Source of the DNA: Microvirga vignae | GTDB taxonomy: Bacteria > Pseudomonadota > Alphaproteobacteria > Rhizobiales > Beijerinckiaceae | DNA length: 46,267 bases | Assembly (NCBI RefSeq): GCF_001017175.1 | Contig: NZ_LCYG01000127.1 | Coordinates: forward strand, 1 to 46,267 | Direction of reading: 5' to 3' | Shown: one piece after another, positions 17,994 through 26,671 of the stretch | How the letters are laid out: each line of letters opens with the position of its first letter | Position numbering within the stretch: position 1 is the first letter of the stretch | Made by a program: the position numbers and the translations under genes | The notes under the pieces: model-generated | Databases searched by the model: none | What the model saw: only the letters and a program-made list of their open reading frames with translations | What the model was told of the DNA's origin: nothing

Positions 17994-18257
17994 ATGGACT
18001 TCATTGGCCTCAGGACGACCATCGCATCTCCCCACGCGAGCCGGCTCCTCACCACTATCATCAGACTGGCAGTCATGACGGCGGCGGGGATTATTCTGCT
18101 GACCATGGTGCTGGTCGGATTCTTCGTCGTGCTTCCGCTGATGCTGGTTGGCGGAATCGCTTCGTATTTCTACCTTCGGCGTCGTGTGCGTCGGACACGA
18201 CAGCGCCCTCAGGCAGAAGTGATCGATGCCGAGTATACGGTTATCGACCACCGGTAA
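17994..18257 (+). CDS. Small membrane protein with conserved-looking C-terminal tail
   Basis: An 87-residue protein. Residues about 22-57 are strongly hydrophobic (RLAVMTAAGIILLTMVLVGFF and VVLPLMLVGGIASYFYL), giving two closely spaced helices or one hairpin, then a basic cluster LRRRVRRTRQR, which should stay in the cytoplasm. The end EVIDAEYTVIDHR is a tail I have seen in small alphaproteobacterial membrane proteins of unknown role. ATG 17994 (MDFIGLRTTI) was taken because the upstream extension of the frame to 17799 is Cys/Arg-rich and looks non-coding. It stands alone between the sugar operon and the convergent hutC gene. Confidence 0.6.
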   Translation: MDFIGLRTTIASPHASRLLTTIIRLAVMTAAGIILLTMVLVGFFVVLPLMLVGGIASYFYLRRRVRRTRQRPQAEVIDAEYTVIDHR

Positions 18258-18371
18258 CGCTTGGAAGTGTCCCGAAGGAGCAAGGTGCCGCCGCTAACCT
18301 GCTCGACCTGCCCCTCATCCATAACGGTGTCCGGTGTCGCCTCGCTCGCGTGTCAGCAGCCAGTTCTCTGA

Positions 18372-19127
18372 TCAGGTTACGGCTTGAGCCGCTGTGCCTC
18401 CCTTGAGTGATGGGGAGAAGCGTCCAATCAGGTGATGTCTTTCACCCGGATAGGTAATCCGCGCCTCGGTCACGAAGGCGCCTGCCTGCCAAGTCCGCCG
18501 CTCCAGCACGAGACACGCGGCTCCGGTCTGAATCTGAAGTCTCTTCGCCATCGCGCTGTCGGCATTGACCGCGCGCACGATGTGCTCCGCCTCAGTCCAT
18601 GGCACGCGCCGCAGAAGCCAGGTGCCGGGCGGATCGTCCTTGAAAGACTCCTCGCCGGCCTCGGGCACAGTGGCGAGATTGATGAGGCGCTGCTCGAAAG
18701 CCTGCGGCACATCATTCATCACGTGAAGCGTGGAGAGGCAGAGCATCTCGGTACCCGTCGGCAGTCCCGTGCGCTGCGCGGCGGCGGCATCTATGGCCTC
18801 TATGGAGCGATGCAGAATCTTGAAGCGATACTCGGTGCCCGCACGGGTCGCTTCGAGAGCGAAATCCTGAATCTGCAGCACCGCCTGCTGGTTGCTCGGC
18901 TCCGCCACGACCGAGCCAGCCCGACGCCGGCGGGTGATGAGACCATTGGCAGCCAGCATCGACATCACCTTGTTCACGGTCATGCGCGAGCATCCGTATT
19001 CGGCCATCAGCTCATGCTCGAAGGGAATGCGATGGCCCGGAGGCCACTCGCCGGACATGATCCGGGCCTCGAGATCTTCGCGGATGCGCTGATGCAGATG
19101 CTTCATGTCAAACGACTTTTCTCTCAT
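18372..19127 (-). CDS. hutC: Histidine utilisation repressor HutC (GntR family)
   Basis: A 251-residue GntR regulator of the HutC subfamily. Residues about 8-75 form the winged HTH (IREDLEARIMSGEWPPGHRI, ELMAEYGCSRMTVNKVMSMLAANGLI). Residues 90-245 are the UTRA effector domain, with the HutC-typical segments LCLSTLHVMNDVPQAFEQRLIN and LVLERRTWQAGAFVTEARITYPG. Urocanate is the known inducer in this family. Its ATG overlaps the stop of hutF (ATGA), so the two form a minus-strand operon. It should act on the palindromes at 20571-20625 and 26530-26545, which control hutF-hutC itself, hutIHGUD and the ABC importer. Confidence 0.93.
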   Translation of the reverse strand: MREKSFDMKHLHQRIREDLEARIMSGEWPPGHRIPFEHELMAEYGCSRMTVNKVMSMLAANGLITRRRRAGSVVAEPSNQQAVLQIQDFALEATRAGTEYRFKILHRSIEAIDAAAAQRTGLPTGTEMLCLSTLHVMNDVPQAFEQRLINLATVPEAGEESFKDDPPGTWLLRRVPWTEAEHIVRAVNADSAMAKRLQIQTGAACLVLERRTWQAGAFVTEARITYPGERHHLIGRFSPSLKGGTAAQAVT

Positions 19128-20482
19128 GCCAGGATGCGGTTCATCGCGCGCACATAGCGAGCGCGGATCGCGTCGCGATTCACATGCCGGCCTCTCATTA
19201 CCATGGCCTGGCCCGCAACGAACACCGTATCAATCACTGTCCTGCCTGCGACGAAGACGTAAGAATCGATCCAACGATCTCCAGAAACGGCAGCAAGATC
19301 CGGGTGATCTGCATCGAGCACGACGAGATCGGCGCGATGCCCGGCTGCAATCGCACCGATGCGGCGCCCAAGAGCCTGGGCCCCGCCCGACAGCGCCTTT
19401 TCGTAGAGGTTGCGCCCCGTCGACTGGCCCTCGCATTCGGCGAGAACATTACGGGCGCGGTGCTTGAGGCGCTGGCTGTACTCGAACTGCTTGAGCTCCG
19501 CCGGAGCCGAAATCTCGATGTTGGAATCGGACCCGACACCGAAACAGCCTCTGGCGGCGGTGTAATCGATACCTTCGAAGATTCCGTCGCCCAGATTGGC
19601 TTCCGTGATGGGGCAAAGGCCCGCCACTGCACCGCTCATGGCAATTCCCTTGATCTCCTGCGCATCAAGATGCGTGGCGTGGATCAGGCACCAGCGTTGA
19701 TCCACAGGCGCATGATCGAGCAGCCACGCGACCGGGCGGTGGCCCGACCATGCAAGGCAATCTTCGACCTCCTTCACCTGCTCGGCGACGTGGATGTGAA
19801 TCGGCCCCTCGCGTGACCTCTCGACGACTTCGCTCAGGCTCGCGGGAGTGACGGCGCGCAGGCTGTGCGGCGCGACACCGACGACGGCATCGTCGAGATT
19901 GACCACAGCCTTGCGAGCGCCCTCCAGAAGGCGGGCATAGCGCTCGACATCGTTGATGAACCGTCGTTGTCCTTCGGCAGGTGCGGCACCGCCGAATCCA
20001 CCCTGTGCGTAGAAGACCGGAAGAAGGGTCAGGCCCATGCCGGTCTCCTGCGCGGCGGCCGCGATGCGCCCGGAGAGCTCCGCGATATCGGCATAGGGCC
20101 GGCCGTCTGTATCGTGGTGCAGGTAATGAAACTCGGCGACAGAGGTGAACCCGCCTTCGAGCATCTCCATCATCGCGAAGGCGGCGATCGCCTCGACATC
20201 GTCCGGCGTGAGCCGGCCGAGGAAGCGGTACATCACCTGCCGCCAGGTCCAGAAGCTGTCCCCTTCCGGCCCTCGGGTTTCGGCAAGCCCCGCCATGCCA
20301 CGCTGAAAGGTGTGGCTGTGCAGGTTCGGCAATCCAGGCAAGGCGATCCCAGTGATGTGCTCGCGGTCCTCGCGAGGGGCATCCCGGTGCACGGCGGCAA
20401 TCACGCCGCCCTCGACATCGAGACCGACATTCCGGACCCAGCCTTCGGGAAGGAGGGCATGATCAAGGATGAGCCTGCGCAT
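19124..20482 (-). CDS. hutF: Formimidoylglutamate deiminase
   Basis: A 452-residue amidohydrolase that converts N-formimino-L-glutamate to N-formyl-L-glutamate and ammonia, step four of the five-step histidine route. Metal and substrate residues are visible: LPNLHSHTFQRGMAG (His-x-His), IHIHVAEQ, CLIHATHLD and GVGSDSNIEISAPAELKQFEYSQRL. Length agrees with HutF. I chose ATG 20482: an AAAGGTG box lies eight bases before it, whereas the in-frame GTG at 20491 is itself part of that box. It lies divergent to hutI across a 163-base gap holding two HutC-type palindromes, and its stop overlaps the start of hutC. Confidence 0.93.
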   Translation of the reverse strand: MRRLILDHALLPEGWVRNVGLDVEGGVIAAVHRDAPREDREHITGIALPGLPNLHSHTFQRGMAGLAETRGPEGDSFWTWRQVMYRFLGRLTPDDVEAIAAFAMMEMLEGGFTSVAEFHYLHHDTDGRPYADIAELSGRIAAAAQETGMGLTLLPVFYAQGGFGGAAPAEGQRRFINDVERYARLLEGARKAVVNLDDAVVGVAPHSLRAVTPASLSEVVERSREGPIHIHVAEQVKEVEDCLAWSGHRPVAWLLDHAPVDQRWCLIHATHLDAQEIKGIAMSGAVAGLCPITEANLGDGIFEGIDYTAARGCFGVGSDSNIEISAPAELKQFEYSQRLKHRARNVLAECEGQSTGRNLYEKALSGGAQALGRRIGAIAAGHRADLVVLDADHPDLAAVSGDRWIDSYVFVAGRTVIDTVFVAGQAMVMRGRHVNRDAIRARYVRAMNRILA

Positions 20483-20570
20483 CGCTGACACCTTTACTGT
20501 GGAGTGGCTCCTGAATGCCTGACGTCTGCAGCCGCCAAAAAGCCATGCCGACGCCCGACCATCAGAGCCG

Positions 20571-20596
20571 ATCGAATACGTCTAGACAATATCGAT
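20571..20596. promoter_or_regulatory. HutC-type operator, proximal to hutF
   Basis: A 26-base imperfect palindrome with arms ATCGA and TCGAT around the core ACGTCTAGACAA. The core is close to that of the neighbouring site (ATGTATAGACAT). The two centres are 30 bases apart, about three helical turns, so two repressor dimers could bind on one face of the DNA between hutF and hutI. Confidence 0.55.
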
Positions 20597-20601
20597 CTTT
20601 T

Positions 20602-20625
20602 GCGATTATGTATAGACATTATCGC
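20602..20625. promoter_or_regulatory. HutC-type operator, proximal to hutI
   Basis: A 24-base palindrome with only two mismatched pairs: outer arms GCGAT/ATCGC and core ATGTATAGACAT at 20608-20619. It ends 20 bases before the hutI start codon, so a bound protein should block that promoter. The exact reverse complement of the core recurs before the ABC importer at 26532-26543. The TGTATAGACA-like pattern fits HutC sites in this bacterial group; that assignment is an inference. Confidence 0.7.
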
Positions 20626-20645
20626 AAACGCACCGGAGCAGAGAC

Positions 20646-21848
20646 ATGCGCTTCGACCGGGTCTGGTTCAACGCTCGCCTCGCCACGCTGGTCGGCGAGG
20701 GCCTTGGCATCGTCGAAAACGGAGCCGTTGCGGCCAAGGATGGCCGCATCGCCTTTGCCGGACCGGCGCAGGATCTCCCGGCCGATAGAACTGCGGTCGA
20801 ACGGATCGACTGTGACGGGCGCTGGATCACCCCCGGTCTCGTCGATTGCCACACCCATCTCGTCTTCGGCGGCGACCGGGCACACGAGTTCGAGCTGCGC
20901 CTGAAGGGTGCGAGCTACGAAGAGATCGCCCGGGCCGGCGGCGGCATCGTCTCCACCGTGAAGGCGACCCGGGCGGCGAGCGAGGACGAGCTTGTTTCAA
21001 GCGCCCTGCGCCGCCTCGATCATCTCATCGCCGAGGGCTGCACCACCATCGAGATCAAGTCGGGCTACGGCCTCGACCTGGAGACGGAAGCTCGGTGCCT
21101 GCGCGCGGCGCGGCGTCTGGCCGAGGAACGCGCCATCACCGTCACCACCTCCTTCCTCGGCGCCCACGCCCTGCCGCCGGAGGCGAATGGCGACAAGGAT
21201 GCATATATCGACACCGTGTGCCGGCAGATGCTGCCCGTTCTTGCTCGCGAAGGATTGGCTGATGCAGTCGATGCCTTCTGCGAAGGCATCGCGTTTTCTC
21301 CCGAACAGACTGCGCGCGTTTTCGATGCGGCAAAGGCGCTGGGGTTGAAGATCAAGCTTCATGCCGACCAGCTCTCCAATCTGCACGGTGCGAGGCTCGC
21401 TGCCGATTATGGAGCTCTTTCGGCCGATCATCTTGAATACACGGATGAGGATGGCGCCGCCGCGATGGCAAAGGCGGGCACGGTCGCGGTGCTGCTGCCG
21501 GGCGCGTTCTACATGCTGCGCGAGACGCAAGCGCCGCCGGTCGAGGCCTTCCGCAGGCACGGCACTCGTCTGGCGCTGGCAACCGACTGCAATCCCGGTA
21601 CTTCGCCGCTGACCTCGCTCCTGCTCACCATGAACATGGGTGCGACCCTGTTCCGCCTGACGGTCGAGGAATGCATCGCCGGCGTGACGCGCGAGGCGGC
21701 GCGCGCCCTTGGTCGTCTCGACAGCATCGGCACGCTGGAACCGGGCAAGTCCTGCGATCTCGCAATCTGGAACATCGAACGTCCGGCGGAGCTCGTCTAC
21801 CGCATCGGCTTCAATCCGCTTCATGCCCGCATCTGGAGGGGACAGTGA
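20646..21848 (+). CDS. hutI: Imidazolonepropionase
   Basis: A 400-residue amidohydrolase that opens 4-imidazolone-5-propanoate to N-formimino-L-glutamate, step three of histidine breakdown. Visible features: VDCHTHLVFGGDRAHEF with the His-x-His metal pair and substrate-binding residues, GGGIVSTVKATR, EIKSGYGLDLETE, KLHADQLSN (metal His) and LATDCNPGTSPLTS (metal Asp). Length matches HutI. ATG 20646 is preceded by GGAGCAGAGAC, and the HutC palindrome ends 20 bases upstream. First gene of the hutIHGUD operon; its stop overlaps the GTG start of hutH (GTGA). Confidence 0.95.
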   Translation: MRFDRVWFNARLATLVGEGLGIVENGAVAAKDGRIAFAGPAQDLPADRTAVERIDCDGRWITPGLVDCHTHLVFGGDRAHEFELRLKGASYEEIARAGGGIVSTVKATRAASEDELVSSALRRLDHLIAEGCTTIEIKSGYGLDLETEARCLRAARRLAEERAITVTTSFLGAHALPPEANGDKDAYIDTVCRQMLPVLAREGLADAVDAFCEGIAFSPEQTARVFDAAKALGLKIKLHADQLSNLHGARLAADYGALSADHLEYTDEDGAAAMAKAGTVAVLLPGAFYMLRETQAPPVEAFRRHGTRLALATDCNPGTSPLTSLLLTMNMGATLFRLTVEECIAGVTREAARALGRLDSIGTLEPGKSCDLAIWNIERPAELVYRIGFNPLHARIWRGQ

Positions 21849-23395
21849 CACAACCCGTAATGCTTCACCCAGGCTCCGTCGCCCTGACCGACTGGCGCCG
21901 CGTCTATTTCGGCGCAGAGCTTTCGCTCGCGCAGGATTGCCGCGCTTCCATCGAAGCAGGAGCCAAGACCATCGAGGCCATCGTGGCCAAGGGAGAGCCG
22001 GTCTACGGCATCAACACGGGCTTCGGAAAGCTCGCGAGCGTGCGCATCGGCACCGCAGACCTTGCGACGCTCCAGCGCAACATCGTGCTCTCGCATGCGG
22101 CGGGTGTCGGCGAGCCTCTGCCGATCGCGGTCGTGCGGCTTGTGATGGCCCTCAAGCTCGCGAGCCTCGCACAGGGTGCCTCGGGTGTGCGCTGGTCCAC
22201 CATCGAGCATCTGACGGCCTGCCTCAAGGCGAATCTCGTTCCCGTCATTCCCGGCCAGGGATCGGTCGGCGCCTCGGGCGACCTTGCTCCCCTCGCCCAC
22301 ATGACCGCGGCGCTTATGGGTGTGGGCGAGTTCTTCGTCGACGAGACCCGCATGCCGGCGGGAGCTGCACTCGCACGGGCAGGTCTTACACCGCTGACGC
22401 TCGGCCCCAAGGAAGGCCTTGCTCTTCTCAACGGCACCCAAGTGTCGACCGCCCTCGCGCTCGCGGGCCTGTTCGAGGCCGAGCGTGTATTTCGCGCAGC
22501 CCTCGTGACGGGAGCGCTCGCGACCGATGCCGCCAAGGGCTCCGACGGACCGTTCGACGACCGCATCCAGAAGCTGCGGCGCCATCGCGGGCAGATCGAG
22601 GTTGCCGCGTCCCTGCGGGCTTTGATGCAGGGCAGCGCCATTCGCGCCTCGCATCTCACCAACGACGACCGCGTGCAGGATCCCTACTGCCTGCGCTGCC
22701 AGCCTCAGGTGATGGGCGCTGTGCTCGATCTGCTGCGTCAGGCCGGCGAGACGCTCGCCACGGAAGCAAACGGCGTCTCCGACAACCCGCTCGTCTTCTC
22801 CGAAACCGGCGAGGTCATTTCCGGTGGCAACTTCCATGCTGAGCCTGTCGCCTTCGCGGCCGACATGATCGCCATGGCACTCTGCGAGATCGGCTCTCTC
22901 GCCGAGCGGCGGATCGCCATGCTGGTCGATCCAACCCTCTCAGGATTACCCGCGTTTCTCACACCAAAGCCGGGGCTTAATTCCGGCTTCATGATCCCGC
23001 AGGTCACTGCCGCCGCTCTCGTTTCGGAGAACAAGCAGCGCGCCTATCCGGCGAGCGTCGACTCGATCCCGACCTCCGCCAACCAGGAAGACCACGTGTC
23101 CATGGCAACCCATGGCGCACGGCGCCTCCTGCCCATGGCCATGAACACCGCCAATGTCATCGGCATCGAGCTGTTGGCTGCTGTCCAGGGCTGCGACTTC
23201 CATGCTCCCATGAAGTCCAGTGAGCGCCTGGAGCGTGCCCGCACTCTCCTGCGGTCAAAGATCCCCCATCTCGATGACGACCGGCACATGGCTCCCGATA
23301 TGGAACGCGCGACGGCTCTCGTCATATCCGGCGCACTGGCCGAATCCGTCGGCAGCGATGTGCTCCCGCTTGTGGCGGACGAGACCCTGTCATGA
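21845..23395 (+). CDS. hutH: Histidine ammonia-lyase
   Basis: A 516-residue aromatic amino acid lyase that deaminates L-histidine to trans-urocanate. The Ala143-Ser144-Gly145 triad in GSVGASGDLAPLAH would self-cyclise into the MIO electrophile. Other family blocks are VYGINTGFGKLA with the catalytic Tyr, QRNIVLSHAAGVGEPL, LLNGTQVSTALAL, QDPYCLRCQPQVMGA, SDNPLVF and SANQEDHVSM. The GTG at 21845 is taken as start: GGAGGGG lies four bases before it and it overlaps the hutI stop; the ATG at 21860 lacks such a box. The stop overlaps the hutG start (ATGA). Confidence 0.95.
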   Translation: MTQPVMLHPGSVALTDWRRVYFGAELSLAQDCRASIEAGAKTIEAIVAKGEPVYGINTGFGKLASVRIGTADLATLQRNIVLSHAAGVGEPLPIAVVRLVMALKLASLAQGASGVRWSTIEHLTACLKANLVPVIPGQGSVGASGDLAPLAHMTAALMGVGEFFVDETRMPAGAALARAGLTPLTLGPKEGLALLNGTQVSTALALAGLFEAERVFRAALVTGALATDAAKGSDGPFDDRIQKLRRHRGQIEVAASLRALMQGSAIRASHLTNDDRVQDPYCLRCQPQVMGAVLDLLRQAGETLATEANGVSDNPLVFSETGEVISGGNFHAEPVAFAADMIAMALCEIGSLAERRIAMLVDPTLSGLPAFLTPKPGLNSGFMIPQVTAAALVSENKQRAYPASVDSIPTSANQEDHVSMATHGARRLLPMAMNTANVIGIELLAAVQGCDFHAPMKSSERLERARTLLRSKIPHLDDDRHMAPDMERATALVISGALAESVGSDVLPLVADETLS

Positions 23396-24225
23396 GCAAA
23401 GAGTGTCCAGACTGGCTCTCCATGATCCGCGGCGACGCGCCTCTCCTGGTAAGCCTGCCGCATACGGGCACCGAGATTCCACCCGAATATGAGCGCGGTC
23501 TCGTCTCACCCTGGCTCGCGCGCAAGGATGCGGATTGGTGGATCGAGCGGCTTTATGATTTCGCCTCCTCGCTCGGTGCGACCGTGATCCGCACGACGAT
23601 CTCCCGCACCGTGATCGACGTGAACCGCGACCCTTCCGGCATGTCGCTCTATCCGGGACAGGCAACCACGGAGCTTTGCCCCACCACCACCTTCGACGGT
23701 GAGCCGCTCTATGAACCCGGGACCGAGCCGGCAGCAGAAGAGATCGCTGAGCGCCGTGCCCGCTTCTTTGATCCGTATCACACGACATTGCGGTCCGAGA
23801 TCGAGCGACTTCGGGCACTACATGCCAACGTAGTGGTCTACGATTGTCACTCGATCCGTTCGGTCATTCCGCGCCTGTTCGACGGCACCCTGCCCCACTT
23901 CAACATTGGCACCAATGGCGGCACCACCTGCGCGCATGCCTTGAGTGAAGCGATCGAAACAATCTGCGCGGGCAGCGGGTTCAGCCATGTGGTGAACGGG
24001 CGCTTCAAGGGCGGCTACATCACACGCAGCCTCGGCCGGCCTGAAGCCGGCGTTCATGCCGTCCAGATGGAGCTTGCATGCCGCGGCTACATGAAGGAGC
24101 CGCTGGACTCCGTCGCCGAGGGCCAGTGGCCGACGCCGTACGACGGGGCCGAAGCGGCGCCCATGCGCGCAGCGCTGACTCGCATTCTCCAATCCTGTCT
24201 CACCTTCGCCCATTCCAAAGCCTGA
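23392..24225 (+). CDS. hutG: N-formylglutamate amidohydrolase (deformylase)
   Basis: A 277-residue enzyme of the FGase family that hydrolyses N-formyl-L-glutamate to glutamate and formate, the last step of the HutF/HutG branch. Family blocks: LVSLPHTGTEIPPEYERGL near the N-terminus, DVNRDPSGMSLYPGQ, VVYDCHSIRSVIPRLFDG and FNIGTNGGTTC, plus the C-terminal VQMELACRGYM. The presence of this protein together with HutF, and the lack of the arginase-like formiminoglutamase, settles the five-step pathway. ATG 23392 overlaps the hutH stop; hutU follows after 15 bases. Confidence 0.93.
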   Translation: MSKECPDWLSMIRGDAPLLVSLPHTGTEIPPEYERGLVSPWLARKDADWWIERLYDFASSLGATVIRTTISRTVIDVNRDPSGMSLYPGQATTELCPTTTFDGEPLYEPGTEPAAEEIAERRARFFDPYHTTLRSEIERLRALHANVVVYDCHSIRSVIPRLFDGTLPHFNIGTNGGTTCAHALSEAIETICAGSGFSHVVNGRFKGGYITRSLGRPEAGVHAVQMELACRGYMKEPLDSVAEGQWPTPYDGAEAAPMRAALTRILQSCLTFAHSKA

Positions 24226-24240
24226 TCGAGGATCCGTCCC

Positions 24241-25905
24241 ATGACACGCATCGACAACGCCCGCGTGATCCGCGCGCCCCATGGCACCGAACTGTCGGCC
24301 AAAAGCTGGCTGACGGAGGCGCCGCTTCGCATGCTGATGAACAACCTTGATCCCGACGTCGCCGAGAGGCCCGGCGAACTCGTCGTTTATGGCGGCATCG
24401 GGCGGGCGGCCCGCGACTGGGAGAGTTTCGACCGCATCGTGGCCGCGCTGAGGAACCTGGAAGCGGACGAGACCCTGCTCGTGCAATCGGGCAAGCCCGT
24501 CGGCGTCTTCCGCACACATCCAGATGCCCCGCGCGTGCTGATTGCCAATTCCAACCTCGTGCCGCACTGGGCCACCTGGGACAAGTTCCATGAACTCGAT
24601 CGCAAGGGGCTCATGATGTACGGCCAGATGACGGCCGGATCCTGGATCTACATCGGCACGCAGGGCATCGTGCAGGGGACTTACGAGACCTTCGTGGAGG
24701 TGGGCCGCCAGCATTACAACGGCGATCTTTCCGGCCGCTGGATCCTCACCGGAGGCCTCGGCGGCATGGGGGGCGCGCAGCCGCTCGCCGCCATCATGGC
24801 CGGTGCCTCCTGCCTTGCGGTCGAGTGCCAGCCGAGCCGCATCGAGATGCGCCTGCGCACCGGCTATCTCGACCGGCGCGCCGATACACTCGACGAGGCG
24901 CTCGCCATCATCGAGCAATCCTGCCGCGACAAGAAGCCGGTCTCCGTCGGCCTCCTCGGCAATGCCGCCGAGATCTTTCCCGAGATCTACCGGCGCGGGA
25001 TCCGCCCCGGTGCGGTGACCGACCAGACCTCCGCGCACGATCCCATCAACGGCTACCTGCCGAAGGGCTGGACGCTCGCCGAATGGGAGGCCAGGCGCGA
25101 GAGCGACCCCAAGAGCGTGGAGCATGCCGCCAAACAATCCATGGCCGAGCACGTGCGCGCCATGCTGGACTTCTACAAGGCGGGCGTGCCGACCCTTGAT
25201 TACGGCAACAACATCCGTCAGATGGCCAAGGAGGAAGGCGTCGAGAACGCCTTTGACTTCCCGGGCTTCGTGCCGGCCTATATCCGCCCGCTCTTCTGCC
25301 GCGGCATCGGGCCATTCCGCTGGGCCGCGCTGTCGGGCGATCCGGAGGATATCTTCAAGACCGATGCCAAGGTGAAGGAGCTGCTGCCCGACAACAAGCA
25401 CCTGCACAACTGGCTTGACATGGCCAAGGAGCGCATCAAGTTCCAGGGCCTGCCCGCCCGCATCTGCTGGGTGGGCCTGGGCGACCGTCACCGCCTCGGT
25501 CTCGCCTTCAACGAGATGGTCGCCAAGGGCGAGCTGAAGGCACCCATCGTGATCGGACGCGATCACCTCGATTCCGGTTCGGTCGCGAGCCCGAACCGCG
25601 AGACGGAAGCCATGAAGGACGGCTCCGACGCAGTCTCCGACTGGCCGCTCCTCAACGCGCTCCTCAACTGCGCCTCCGGCGCGACCTGGGTGTCGCTGCA
25701 CCACGGTGGCGGCGTCGGCATGGGCTTCTCGCAACATTCGGGCATGGTGATCGCCTGCGATGGCACCCCGGAAGCCGCCAAGCGCATCGAACGCGTGCTG
25801 TGGAACGATCCGGCGACGGGCGTGATGCGCCACGCGGATGCGGGCTACGACATCGCCATCGACTGCGCCCGCGAGTTCGGCCTCAACCTGCCGGGTCTGC
25901 GGTGA
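24241..25905 (+). CDS. hutU: Urocanate hydratase
   Basis: A 554-residue urocanase that hydrates urocanate to 4-imidazolone-5-propanoate using tightly bound NAD as electrophile. Typical stretches: LMNNLDPDVAERP, YGGIGRAARDW, YIGTQGIVQGTYETF, WILTGGLGGMGGAQPLA (NAD loop), DQTSAHDPINGYLP, ARICWVGLGDRHRLG with the active-site Cys near residue 410, and HHGGGVGMGFSQHSGMVI. Length is the usual 550-560. It lies within the hut operon with 15 bases to hutG, and its TGA shares a base with the hutD start (TGATG). Confidence 0.96.
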   Translation: MTRIDNARVIRAPHGTELSAKSWLTEAPLRMLMNNLDPDVAERPGELVVYGGIGRAARDWESFDRIVAALRNLEADETLLVQSGKPVGVFRTHPDAPRVLIANSNLVPHWATWDKFHELDRKGLMMYGQMTAGSWIYIGTQGIVQGTYETFVEVGRQHYNGDLSGRWILTGGLGGMGGAQPLAAIMAGASCLAVECQPSRIEMRLRTGYLDRRADTLDEALAIIEQSCRDKKPVSVGLLGNAAEIFPEIYRRGIRPGAVTDQTSAHDPINGYLPKGWTLAEWEARRESDPKSVEHAAKQSMAEHVRAMLDFYKAGVPTLDYGNNIRQMAKEEGVENAFDFPGFVPAYIRPLFCRGIGPFRWAALSGDPEDIFKTDAKVKELLPDNKHLHNWLDMAKERIKFQGLPARICWVGLGDRHRLGLAFNEMVAKGELKAPIVIGRDHLDSGSVASPNRETEAMKDGSDAVSDWPLLNALLNCASGATWVSLHHGGGVGMGFSQHSGMVIACDGTPEAAKRIERVLWNDPATGVMRHADAGYDIAIDCAREFGLNLPGLR

Positions 25906-26486
25906 TGAAAGCGCGCGTGATCCGCAACGAGGATCTGGTCCGCGTTCCCTGGAAGAACGGCGGCGGCACCACTGCGGAGGTCGCCGCCTTTCCGGAAGGC
26001 TCCAGCCTCGAGACCTTCGGGTGGCGCGTCAGCATGGCGGATGTCGCGTCCGACGGTCCCTTCTCGGTCTTTCCAGGCATCGATCGCACGCTGATCGTGA
26101 TCGAGGGTCATGGCATCGAGCTCGATGTGGAGGGCATCGCCTATCCTCTCGACGGGGCTTCCCCCAAGCTCTCCTTCTCCGGCGATGACATGACCATGGG
26201 ACGGCTCCTCTCGGGACCGATCCGCGACCTCAACGTGATGACCCGGCGCGGGCAGTTCAGGCACCGGACGCGGTTCGTGGAAGCTGGCGTGGCCCTGCTC
26301 GCCGACGAGACATGCATCGCCTTCCTCGTTGCACTCGATGGTCCCTTCGACGTGACGTTGGATTCAACTGTCCATTCGCTGCAAGTCCTCGACATCCTCG
26401 TGCTGGAAGGGATGCACGATCTCATCCTGCTCTCTGGAACCGGACGAGCAATCCTCGTCGAGATCGCGCCCGACGCTTCATCATAG
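25905..26486 (+). CDS. hutD: HutD-family cupin protein
   Basis: A 193-residue protein of the HutD/Ves family. Characteristic N-terminal stretch: RVIRNEDLVRVPWKNGGGTTAE, then WRVSMADVASDGPFSVFPGIDRTLIVIEG and a late GPIRDLNVMTRRG. HutD is a bicupin reported to act as a governor that limits histidine degradation in Pseudomonas, possibly by binding a pathway metabolite such as formylglutamate; no catalytic activity is established. Start ATG 25905 overlaps the hutU stop, so it is the last gene of the operon. The frame can be read further upstream (from 25800), but that part overlaps hutU and is not credible. Confidence 0.88.
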   Translation: MKARVIRNEDLVRVPWKNGGGTTAEVAAFPEGSSLETFGWRVSMADVASDGPFSVFPGIDRTLIVIEGHGIELDVEGIAYPLDGASPKLSFSGDDMTMGRLLSGPIRDLNVMTRRGQFRHRTRFVEAGVALLADETCIAFLVALDGPFDVTLDSTVHSLQVLDILVLEGMHDLILLSGTGRAILVEIAPDASS

Positions 26487-26529
26487 AGCGCAATTTTCAG
26501 TACGTGCTGCCCAAAACAGTGGCAGGCCC

Positions 26530-26545
26530 AAATGTCTATACATTT
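26530..26545. promoter_or_regulatory. HutC-type operator before the ABC importer
   Basis: A 16-base palindrome with core ATGTCTATACAT at 26532-26543, the exact reverse complement of the core upstream of hutI. It is 127 bases before the binding protein start. It puts the importer operon under the same repressor as the hut genes; that conclusion is an inference from the shared sequence. Confidence 0.65.
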
Positions 26546-26671
26546 GACAATACCGCTCCAACATGGTGCCATTCGCGCGCTCGGAGAAACGGACCGGAAG
26601 CGCAGAATGCAAAACCTTCCAGAGGGCGCGGTCGGCGGAACGAGACAGGGAAATTTGCAACGGAGGACGCA

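Noticed and set aside
23818..25833. A 671-codon open frame on the minus strand opposite hutG and hutU
   Set aside because: It lies opposite two unmistakable enzymes and its translation is rich in His, Arg, Gly and Ala without any motif; long antisense frames are expected opposite GC-rich genes.
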